A DNA stretch of 64,000 bases, from the NCBI GenBank assembly GCA_029582165.1, contig CM055868.1:12072001-12136000 (forward strand), in the 5' to 3' direction. A program made the translations under genes and the position numbers. The first letter of the stretch is position 1, and each line of letters opens with the position of its first letter. The notes beneath the pieces are model-generated. The model was given only the letters and a program-made list of their open reading frames with translations, was not told the origin of the DNA and did not search any database. Below are positions 37,192 through 47,300 of the stretch, piece by piece. The stretch comes from Portulaca oleracea (lineage: Eukaryota; Streptophyta; Magnoliopsida; Caryophyllales; Portulacaceae).

Positions 37192-37962
37192 GGCCATGAC
37201 ATGGAAGAAGAAGGAGAAAGAGAAAGAATCAGAGAGATAGAGAGAGAAAGAGGAGGGAGACGGGGAAGAAGAAGGAAAAGGAAAAGGAAACAAGAGAGAG
37301 AAATGAATAAATGGCATAAGGGCAAATCGGTCAGTTCACTAGGTAAATCGGAGCCCAACTTAAGTTTGGGCTAAATTTTTTTGACCCATATTATATAGGG
37401 TTCAAATTGTAAACCTTGAAACATGGGGGTCCATAATGTAAATACCCCCAAAATACAGGGTCCAAAAAGCAAAAAACCCCCGTTGAAGTCTCAAAAGTTC
37501 CACTATATATTATGCCGAAGACCTCTCTTGCAAATGGTGATTTCCGAGCAAGTAAATCGGAGTAGGAAGTTTGTAAGAAAGTTCTAAGTGTAGGAATATC
37601 TTGTTGATATTCTAAGTGTAGCCATTCTTTGTAAGTGGTGAGTTTGTGTGTAACAAGTGAGGGCACTGGTGAGGACCTCTAGGGTCGAGAAATTGAAGTG
37701 AGGAAGAAGCCTCACGTTGCAACACTTTTCTGTCTGTAACTGCCTCCTCTGTGAGGCCTCAAGAACAGAAGACATCTACAAGGTTTTCTGTCCCAGTAAG
37801 CTGTTTTAAGGACCTCACAGTCTTCTTATCAGCTGAGTTGTAACCTCTTCTATTCTAAGCACTTTTGTTTATATATAAAAGTGCTATTAACCTAGTTGTG
37901 TTGATTGAAGTGCAAAATATTTACATAACCATAATCACCTCCCCTCTAGGGTTATTTCAATT

Positions 37963-37976
37963 GGTATCAGAGCGGG
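37963..37976 (+). other. Primer binding site, initiator tRNA-Met
   Basis: TGGTATCAGAGCGG lies two bases after the left LTR. It is complementary to the 3' end of initiator tRNA-Met, the usual primer of plant Copia elements. Confidence 0.88.
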
Positions 37977-38015
37977 TCCACAAATTCAAGAGTTTAACCA
38001 CTCGTGGAAAAGATC

Positions 38016-39580
38016 ATGGCCGTTATCAACACAAATGAAGCTCCTCAAGGACGCTCATGGACAATAGCTCCACTGCTTTCTGGAGAACACTACAGGTCGT
38101 GGAAAAGACAAATGGAGGTCTTCATCAAGGACCAAGATGAGGACCTCTGGACTGTGGTTACCAAGGGAGATTATTCCACTCCCATGAAGAAGAACAGTGT
38201 TGGTCAAGATGTCCCAAAGAAAAGATCTGAAATGACCAAGAAAGAGTTGGAGCAATTGAGAAAAAAATACTCATGCCCTAAACTTGATTTATTGCAGTTT
38301 AAATTTGAATGATTTTGAACGTATATCTAATTGTGAAACTGCAAAACAGGTTTGGGATTACTTGATAACCTCATATGAAGGCACAAGTCAAGTCAAGGAC
38401 ACCAAATTAGATATCCCTGTCCAAAAGTATGAGGCCTTCAGAATGAAGGAAAATGAGACTATTGAAGAGATGTAAATCTGACAGTGAGTCGGATGATGAC
38501 GAGGAGGAAGATACAATGGCAATGGTGGCTAGAGGGTTCAAAAGATTATACAAGAAAAATCCAACCTTTCGAGGATACATCAAGGATGGACAAAACAGAA
38601 AAGCAACCTCAAAAGGTAAATCTTCATTAAGAAAAGATGCTGACCCATTTACTTGTTTTGTTTGTGGCAGCTCAAAGCACCTCATGAAGGACTGCCCTCA
38701 CGCCAAAAGAAACAAAGACAAGAGAAACAGTCGACCTCAACGACATAAAGATAAGGCAATGATGGCAGCATGGAGTGATAGTGATTCCAATGAAGGCCAT
38801 AGTGAGGTAGAAGAAATAACAAATGTATGTCTGATGGCGAACACAAGTGAGGATCAAGATCCAACCTCATCTCAAGGCGAGGTAAACATTGATGACCTCC
38901 TTAATCTTTCACCATTACATCTTGCTCATTAGTGTATGCATCTTTTTAAATAATCTAAGTCCTTGATAGAAAGAATCAAGCACCTTACCAACCATGTTCA
39001 AAGTCTTAGTGAAGCCATAGAAAGCCTGGACTCTCAAAATGACCTCCTGTTCACATAAAGCACTAGACTATCTCTTGAGGTCAAAGACTGCCATAAAACC
39101 ATCACTCAATTATCCAATGAGGCAGTCACTAATTTCCATCCTTACCAAAGCAAACCAGTCTCCACAATCCCCTCTTCTCAACCTCAGACCAAAGTTCCTA
39201 CAAATCATCCTCCTTGAGAGCCTCTTCTTCCCATACCCAATACACCACCTCTCAAAAACTATCGGTCCAAAGGTCCTCCCTTCCATACCAACAAAGGACC
39301 TCTCTTTCCTATCCCAAATATTCCACCTCTCAGAGAAAGCTATCATAGAGGACCTCCAACAGAAAATAAAATAAGGACCTCACCAACTCCTCTATCTAAA
39401 GTAACTAAACCTCCGTGCATAAACAAAATTTGGGTCCCAAAGACCTCATTGCAAGGATCTCACACTTGGTCAGAGACCAAGAAAGGTATGGTGTCCTCTA
39501 CTGCAGGTATGCCTCAGATACACTCATACACTACCAAAGATCCAACTAAGTTCTGCAAACTGAAAACCAACAAGATTTGA
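38016..39580 (+). pseudogene. Copia gag remains, disrupted
   Basis: ATG 38016 opens a gag-like frame (LLSGEHYRSWKRQMEVFIKD) that shifts near 38290 (FERISNCETAKQVWDYLITS) and is joined, apparently through an internal deletion near 38467, to SDSESDDDEEEDTMAMVARG and a zinc knuckle CFVCGSSKHLMKDC (CX2CX4HX4C). The frame ends at 38932. Later frames read KTITQLSNEAV and KIWVPKTSLQGSHTWSETKK. Gag forms the particle and binds RNA. The pol gene that should follow is absent. Confidence 0.78.
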
Positions 39581-40053
39581 AGGGGAACTTTGGAGACAAA
39601 AGCCAAGACAAGATCCTAGACATTGGGAAGGTCGCGAATCAACACCACCTGCACCGTTTGAGGGGGAGCCTTCTATCATGAGGACCTCAACCTATGCACA
39701 AGCTGTCAAATTGAGGGGGTGTCCTATTATCCCTTCTCCCTACATGTGGTCCCTCTCTTCCTCCCAGGTTCGTCAACTCACTACATGTCTGGACCTCTGA
39801 TGTCCTCATCAGCATGGCCTCTCGGGTACCTCAAAATTAAATCAGGGCCTGGTCAAGGTGTCCTCATCATTTCTTTTCCTCCTATCCCTCCTTCTTCCTC
39901 TCTCTCTTCCTCTGCTTATTTTCGCTATACAATTTAGTACTTGTACTCTCCTGTTTCCTTTCTGTCCGAAAGACAAAAAGGGGGAGAATTAAGTTTGTTG
40001 CATATATTGTGTCCTTATGCTGAAGGACCACAAAGAAAATTTTGTCTTTGAAA

Positions 40054-40068
40054 CAAAAAGGGGGAGAT
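40054..40068 (+). other. Polypurine tract of Copia element
   Basis: AAAAAGGGGGAGAT directly precedes the right LTR. A near copy, AAAAAGGGGGAGAATTAAG, stands at about 39974, so the tract region is duplicated. Confidence 0.75.
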
Positions 40069-40988
40069 TGAAGAGTCTCAAGTTAAGTCTGAGGACCTCA
40101 TCGCAGCATGAGTCTCAAGTTAAGTCTGAGGACCTCATCGCAGCATGCTCCGAGGACCTCCAGCTCCAGCGCTAGCATCAAAGGATTTTGTTTGAAAGAT
40201 TGACAAACTTAATCTAGGGAAGTATCTCCCAAAACCCTAAAGCATTTTCTCTTTTATTGTTTCTAAATTGATAACGACTGATCTCCTTATTTCAGGCATC
40301 TAATTTATGGAAGCAAAATCAAGGATATCAAGATAATATGGAAGATTATAAAGATATCCCAAGAAAGGAAATTATCTCCTTCAAAGAGCATCTAATTCAT
40401 GGAAGCAAAAATCAAGGATATCAAGATAATATGGAAGATTATAAAGATATCCCGAAAAAGGAAATTATCTCCTTCAAGGAGCAAGTAGCCGTTGAAGTCT
40501 CAAAAGCTCCACTATATATTATGCCGAAGACCTCTCTTGCAAATGGTGATTTCCAAGCAAGTAAATCGGAGTAGGAACTTTGTAAGAAAGTTCTGAGTGT
40601 AGGAATATCTTGTTGATATTCTTAGTGTAGCCATTCTTTGTAAGTGGTGAGTTTGTGTGTAACCAGTGAGGGCACTGGTGAGGACCTCTAGGGTTGAGAA
40701 ATTGAAGTGAGGAAGAAGCCTCACGTTGCAACACTTTTCTGTCTGTAACTGCCTCCTCTTTGAGGCCTCAAGAACAGAAGACATCTGCAAGTTCTTCTGT
40801 CCCAGTAAGCTGTTTTGAGGACCTCACAGTCTTCTTATCAGTTGAGTTGTAACCTCTTCTATTCTAAGCACTTTGTTTAATAATAAAGAAGTATTTTTCA
40901 TTATATAAAAGTGCTATTAACCTAGTTGTGTTGATTGAAGTGCAGAATATTTACATAACCCTAATCACCCCCCTCTAGGGTTATTTCA
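40069..40988 (+). repeat. Right LTR of Copia element (920 bp)
   Basis: This is the intact partner of the left LTR. It begins TGAAGAGTCTC and ends GGGTTATTTCA. Its single CCGTTGAAG is the empty target of the Pack-MULE. Confidence 0.85.
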
Positions 40989-42018
40989 GAATTCCATCTC
41001 AAAAGGAGTTGTGTGAGAGAGACCAAATTTCTTAAGAACATAGTTTATTAGTTATACTTATCAATAAAAAAAAATAAAAAGCAAATATCTGTCAAAATTT
41101 TCAATAGTTGTCATTCAGTACCCAGTTTGGTGTCTAAGAATCATTTTACTTAGAAATTTTGACAATGAACTGTACACATTTAGACTTAAGGGATGTTGAT
41201 GTCATCAATGCCTTGTAATTAATACGAAAAACATAGGTAGTTACTGTCTTGCCTTCCAATCAAACCTAGAGCCCCAAGATTGACCCCCACATTATATGTT
41301 GTGCTGTTAGAGTGTGCCTTGAATTGTTTTAGCCCTAGTTTACTGACCTACCATGGTGGGACTCCAAAATTGAGGGTGGTCAAGGTTCTTAGGACTTAGT
41401 GGCATTTATTTCCTATGTATGTAATATGTATCCCGCTATTCCTATTATTAGTTAATAATACGATTCCTCTCTTCTGCCTATTGATGTAGCTAACACATTG
41501 TTAGTAAACCACGTTAAATCTATTCTTTGTTAATTTCCTTCTTACTTTATTGTAGTCGTCATAACAAATTGGTATCAAAGCATTAGGGTTGTTGAATTTT
41601 GGTGAGAAAGATGTTGTCTTTGAATGTGAAAGTCGGCAAATTAATGGGAGGAATAACATTAGTATATAACAAATCAAAATGTGCGCCCTATTGAAGTAAC
41701 ATGGGCTCTAGGAGCCACTGGCCTATCAGTGTAAACACAGGTAAGATGACCATTTTGGAGGAGAAGGCGGCACACTCGAAGGTTATATCGTGGCTCATAA
41801 AGATGTTAGGTCAGCTTTGCATACCAAAGAGCTACGTCATAATGTGACTAACAGAGGTTGAAAGGTTTTTGGGTCTATAGTTGGTAGGGGTAAAAAGGGC
41901 ATGAAAAGCCAATGAAGAAGAAGTGAAAGTTGTTTGGCTCTAAGGCCCTAAACTTGATGACAAGGATATTGGACGATTGAAGAAACAAGAGTCAGGAATA
42001 ACAATAACAGAAAAAGTC

Positions 42019-42790
42019 ATGTACTGCTATTTACAAAAGCTGACACCAAATCTAAATCCAAAGAAGACGTAACCTAGCTTATGAACACACACATCGCACT
42101 GATGCACAGATTTTGGACACTGAAACATTTTACTACATATGTCTATGCAGAGACTTAAAGCTTTGTTAACTCGAGAGTTTTTTTTTTAATTTTATTTTAA
42201 TGATGACTTGGAAGTCTCTTGCTTTGGTTAACTTCTGAATCGTTGGTGGTGACCAGGAAGTCTTGTGGTCACTTAGAAGTTTATGACGATGACTTGAAAT
42301 TTTTTGGTGCATGAGTCCCTTTTTTTAAAGGTGGCAATGGCATATCTATGAAATGTACTTGGCCCCTAGGTTGTTCTATTTCATCACGTGTTTTCTGCCT
42401 TGATGTACTGCTATTTACAAAAGCTGACACCAAATCTAAATCCAAAGAAGACGTAACCTAGCTTATGAACACACACATCGCACTGATGCACAGATTTTGG
42501 ACACCGAAACATTTTACTACATATGTCTATGCAGAGACTTAAAGCTTTGTTAACTCGAGAGTTTTTTTTTTTTAATTTTATTTTAATGATGACTTGGAAG
42601 TCTCTTGCTTTGGTTAACTTCTGAATCGTTGGTGGTGACCAGGAAGTCTTGTGGTCACTTAGAAGTTTATGACGATGACTTGAAATTTTTTGGTGCATGA
42701 GTCCCTTTTTTTAAAGGTGGCAATGGCATATCTATGAAATGTACTTGGCCCCTAGGTTGTTCTATTTCATCACGTGTTTTCTGCCTTGAT
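42019..42790. repeat. 384-bp tandem duplication
   Basis: Copy 1 (42019-42402) and copy 2 (42403 to about 42790) start ATGTACTGCTATTTACAAAA and agree almost base for base. I noticed one substitution (GACACTGAAAC versus GACACCGAAAC) and a longer T-run in copy 2. It is a recent duplication or an assembly artefact. Confidence 0.9.
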
Positions 42791-43752
42791 GTCAGAATCT
42801 TCATTGAGGGATTCTATTGGTCGTTGTTTCAACTTATTCTCCAACTTAGCAATCTTTCTATCTTGACGCTTGATTTGCGTGTCCTTCTTTTCGCTCTCTT
42901 GGGTTAGCTTCTATAACGTGGCATTTATGTTAGAGATTTCTTCTTCTATGGTCATAACTCCTGTAACTATGATTGACATGGTAACAATGTCGAATGACCA
43001 TGTTTTACTTTGAATTTCCCTCGCCATGCTAATAGCCTTATGCTTCATCTTCCTAACAGTCACAAACTTCTCTTTAGGAGGGACCACCGTGGGGGTGTGA
43101 TCAACGCCATCAAGCATGGTGGAATTAAGACTTTCAGTGCCATTATATTGTAAGGTTGTTGGCATAGTTATTAAAATCCCGATCCTTATTTACGATCCTA
43201 CGATTTTATGGTCCAAAATCCTCGATACGATTCTACTATTTACACACGATCCACGATCCTATATAGGCCAATTTCCGATCCTAACTTCCCCATAGTTTCG
43301 AGTTAGAATCCCAATTCGAGATGTTTGATTTGCAAGAGTAGGTAACTTTATCGACTCTTGTCTTGTTTCTTGTCACCATTCGAGGTGTTTGATTAGCAAG
43401 AGTTGGTAACATTTCTATCTATGTCTTTGTGACAAAGAGTTAGCGTTATTCCTTGAAGGTAGATTGACTAAAATATTCGGGGTAAAATCTTCTTCATGGA
43501 AATGTTCTTGAACATTTTGATTCTAGAGAAGGAGGTGAGAGGTGGAGATTGTCCCACTAGGCGTTTGGCAGTTTCCTGGGAAAAAATTTTCTATGAAGAA
43601 GATTGTACTGATTTTAAAGAATTTGGGTACAAGATATATCAATATTTGTTACAAGATGAACAAATAAATAACCCTATGATTTTAAAGAAATTCAATTTAT
43701 AGTAGATGCTTATAAATTTCGACCTTTCGGATAATTCAAGTAATTGAATTTA

Positions 43753-43946
43753 TGGTGCGTTTGACAGTTTCCTGGGAAAAACTTTCCCTATATCCCATTG
43801 AGAAAATATTTACTAAACTTAAAAGTGAAATAATGGGGCCCACACAAAAACTTTCTAAATTATTTATCAGAACCAAACATAACAAAGTTTGTCCACCGAG
43901 AAAAATTCATTAACTTTTCCAGAAAAGTTCGGAACCAAACACACCA
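43753..43946. mobile_element. Tourist-like (PIF/Harbinger) MITE
   Basis: TGGTGCGTTTGACAG at the left and CCAAACACACCA at the right form inverted ends. TTA flanks both sides (43750-43752 and 43947-43949), the target duplication of PIF/Harbinger elements. It is 194 bp and non-coding, about 360 bp before the BTB gene start codon. Confidence 0.68.
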
Positions 43947-44301
43947 TTATTGAAAGTCTGAACCTTAACCAGTCCAAGTATATGAAAATTTTTGATTCGA
44001 ACCTCTAACCCAATTAAAATCAAATTATCAAAAGATTATTAGCCGGCTAACATGTTTTCGTAACTAATATTTGGCAGCAGTTTTTTTTAACAGCCCTGTT
44101 GAACGTATGAGACAGATTACACTTGTAAAATGGAAAGGAGTGTCCCGTACTTTTTAAATGTAAAAGTAGAGTACAATTATTTTACTGAGAAAGCTTTCTG
44201 GGTGAGCAAATTGTGGGAATTTAAAAAGCAGAAGAATTCAGACTAGCCATGTCCGTATCTGCGCCACTCTCTATCTTTGCAGTGATCATCAACAAACAAA
44301 A

Positions 44302-47300
44302 ATGGCGGATACGAAAGTAGAGACGATTTCAAGACTTGCTCAGTGGAGGATCGACAACTTCGGCCCTTGCTCTTACAAGAAATCCGATTCCTTCAAAATT
44401 GGCCTTTGGAATTGGTTCTTTGATTCTTTTCCTCTCTTTGATTTCCTCTTTCTGATGATTATCATGATGATCATGCTGATGATATGATGATGATGAACTT
44501 TTATTGGTGGCAGGCACTTAGCGATAGAGAAGAATCGGTACTTGTACATACGGTTGTTTCCAGAACTTTCTCGAGTGTCCAAGGAGCAGCCTCCGATTGC
44601 TCGGTTCGTTCTTAAAGTTTCTAACGTTGGTGTTAGTCGCAGACCATGTGTTTCCCCTAGTATGCTCTCTCTTGAATTACTCGCGACCTTTTTTTTTTAC
44701 TAACTTTGATGATCGGAAAATTTTCGTCGATATTAGAGTTGGTTAACCGTATACGAATTTGAAGTGGGTTTTTCCGTTTTTGTTTGATAAGTTTATTAAT
44801 TGGGGATTTCTTGGAACTATTCTGGGGCTATGCTTTGTGCGTGTTTAGGTGACTTGGCTGATGAAGTCTTCAAGTTCATTAGATGAAAGCTTTTCCTTTG
44901 ACGCTTATATAATATGCTTTTGCGTTTATACCTCTGTAAACCCAAATAAAACCAGCTAAAAAGAAATATTGATATGATTTTCTCGTCACTGTGGAAGCTT
45001 GTGTCTAAAATTATTGGAGACAACTTGACCTGGTGAAATTGAAAGTAGCATCAGTAACTTGGCTAATTTTTCTTGTTTCTAATACACCTTATTTATCATG
45101 TCAATTTGTCAATGTCCCAGGTGGGTGGTACTCATTTCAATTGCTTTTTAGGCTTTCCTACAATCTGATCTGTGTATAGTATCTTACATGATGAACATTG
45201 AAGGCCTATGATAGGCTAAATTGCAGTCTATGAACCTTCCCGTAGGTAGTTAAACTGGTTGTCGGTATTCATTATGCCTGTCAGACACTTAGGCTTGTTA
45301 GTGTTCTATTATGTGGTAAGTTACAAGAGACTGTGAGTCTCACAGTGCAGTTCAGTTACTCAAACTTCCTGTGATTGAGGAAAATTGGACTCATGCTACA
45401 AAAGAAATAATCATTAGAGATGGTTTTTAACTATTTCTGAAATCAGGCTATCAGAAGTGCTATTGATCTGCAACCCGACTTTCATTCTAGTTGCAATTTG
45501 TCTATTTGTCTTGTTATCTGTATGTGACACGACAGCAATTGCTGCAGTCCATTTAACAATCAATCCTTCTTCTTAATGTATTCGCTCCAACTTGGTTTTC
45601 CAAAGGTAATTCATGCGGTGTCTAAATTGGTCTCTGAAGATGTTTTCAGAAGGTTTTTCTGTGGGTCCATAGGAATCAAACAATCAGCCTCTTCATGAAC
45701 CTCAGTTCATGAGGTAAAGACTGCCTACATCTGGGCGCCTTAGACTACACTCATGCGTACTCTCCCCGGGAGTTTGTTGTTGTTGTTCTTAATATATTTG
45801 CTCCCTTCCTCTTTCCATTCTTAAATGATGCCTTTTACAAACAGGAGATTTAAGATGTGTTGGAATGTAGAATGGAATGAACACACTGTTTATGGATTAC
45901 TGGATTCTGAGTCCTTTTTTTTCGCTCTTGTTACATTTTAGGAGATGGCATTAATTGCTGGTGGAGGTTTCCTAGGACTGAAAATTTGTTCAATCATATC
46001 ATGTGAATTGTACCAAGTGTCTTAGCCTATGTCCTGCTATTCATGTGGATTGACTGCATTTTTTTTAGCTGTTTGCTTGTTTTCGGTCATGTAATTTGTA
46101 GGTGACTTGTAATTTAAGCATTTGTGTAAGAGCTCAAAAGATGAATGATAATATATGAAGTGTGGTTGATTGTGAATGTGCATGTTTTTTGGTCATGTAA
46201 TTTTTTCTTGAACTACAATGGAGTCATTAATGTGTATCTTTGATTTTGGCTCTTTCATAGGCTGTTTGTGAGTTGCCATTCCAACTCTTTGCTACTGCCA
46301 AATGTGTCTAAAATGCACTCTAGTTTCTTGAATCGCTATTTGTATTCTGTTTCTCTTGAATGCAACACATACCCATTAATCTAGAAATATGTGAGGAAGA
46401 AGTGAGGAAATAAGATGTAGAAGCTTCAGGGTACTGCTCATTCGTTCAGTGATTGACATGAATGATTGGAACTTTCCCTTAGCTGTTTTGGGGCATCCTC
46501 TGTTCCTGTTTTCTTTTCCTCCCTCATCCCCGTTTTCAAAGAATGAGGTTGCATTCACATAGTGCTCTCAAGTTTTGCAGTTTTTCATTGTTTCATCCTT
46601 TATCTATGGTTAAGATTACTCTTATTGATTGTTTGCAGTTCAAGAGCGATTACTAAGGTACAGTGATGACTTTGTCTGGCCTGTAGACACCACGTTTTAT
46701 GGCCGTTTCATCATTGATGTGGAGTTTTTGGACTTAAAGATCTGCCAACTGAGTGTAAGTCGGGTGTATTACATTTTCAACTGGTGCTGATTTGGTTGTA
46801 TCATTGGTTTGACCCCTTTAGTCATTGTGAAAAGGGAGACAACTTTTTTGTGTGTAGTCATGGTGTTTCCAAGTCTGCATGTTGTGATGCACATTATTTA
46901 TCACTTGGATTAGATATCTTTACAAAAAGTTGGTGAAATGTGAGGCCTATGTTAATGAATGGCTTCTTTCCTGGCATTTGGTTTTTCCCCACCTAGACTT
47001 CAAAATAGTTCTGTAATTTCAGTTTGATGCAATACTCATGTCTGTCTCCCTTTACAACAGTTGGGAGTTTACTTTCGACCATGATGACCTAATGCAATTA
47101 GGAAAATACCGAATGCTGGAATCAGAATATAGTGTTCACCAACTATATAGAAAAACGATAAACAATAGATGTTACTTTCCTAGATTTAATCCCTAAGTTT
47201 GTAAACTTCCTATTCCTCCTAGAATATATTTTCTTTGATAACTCCTCCTAGAATATATATTTCCATTGAATCATTCTACATCACTTATTATAAAATGTGT

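Larger units (their letters stand above)
36013..37479. mobile_element. Pack-MULE inside Copia LTR
   Basis: The ends GGGTTTTTTGCTTTTTAGAC and their inverse are flanked by CCGTTGAAG (36004-36012 and 37480-37488). The terminal inverted repeats are about 100 bp and share TTTGGGGGTATTTACATTAT. The same site is empty in the right LTR (40485-40493), which proves insertion and gives the polarity of events. The 1467-bp element carries unrelated interior DNA, including an ATG2-like first exon (36751-36943), a C-rich stretch (36300-36480) and a GAA microsatellite. It encodes no transposase. Confidence 0.88.
35586..37960 (+). repeat. Left LTR of Copia element, split by Pack-MULE
   Basis: The LTR proper is about 899 bp after removing the MULE (36013-37479) and one 9-bp flank. 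It opens with a duplicated segment (GTCTCAAGTTAAGTCTGAGG, twice) and later repeats a 60-bp unit containing ATATCCCAAGAAAGGAAATT. The uninterrupted right LTR shows the empty site, with a single CCGTTGAAG. Confidence 0.85.
35586..40988 (+). mobile_element. Defective Copia retrotransposon (SIRE/Maximus-like)
   Basis: The LTRs 35586-37960 (enlarged by a MULE) and 40069-40988 start TGAAG and end TTATTTCA. GAATT is duplicated exactly on both sides (35581-35585 and 40989-40993). An initiator tRNA-Met primer site follows the left LTR, and AAAAAGGGGGAGAT precedes the right LTR. Only about 2.1 kb lies between, holding gag remains and no protease, integrase or RT. The primer site, polypurine tract and gag zinc knuckle suggest a Copia element of the SIRE/Maximus type. 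It would need enzymes from elsewhere. Confidence 0.85.
40989..44301. other. Intergenic, old retroelement remains
   Basis: No gene is supported. About 41299-41566 could be an old LTR (TGTTGTGC to GTCATAACA) followed by TGGTATCAAAGC (41570-41581), a mutated initiator tRNA-Met primer site. A near-identical tandem duplication occupies 42019-42790. Near 43170-43290 a stretch repeating CGATCCTA-type motifs looks like a degraded MITE. The - strand frame 43165-42911 is not recognised. Confidence 0.45.

Noticed and set aside
37080..37358. Leu/Ser-rich - strand frames
   Set aside because: These are translation of the GAA/TTC microsatellite.
42911..43165. 84-codon - strand frame starting MPTTLQYNGTESLNS
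   Set aside because: No family recognised, and it is surrounded by degraded repeats; too weak to call a gene.
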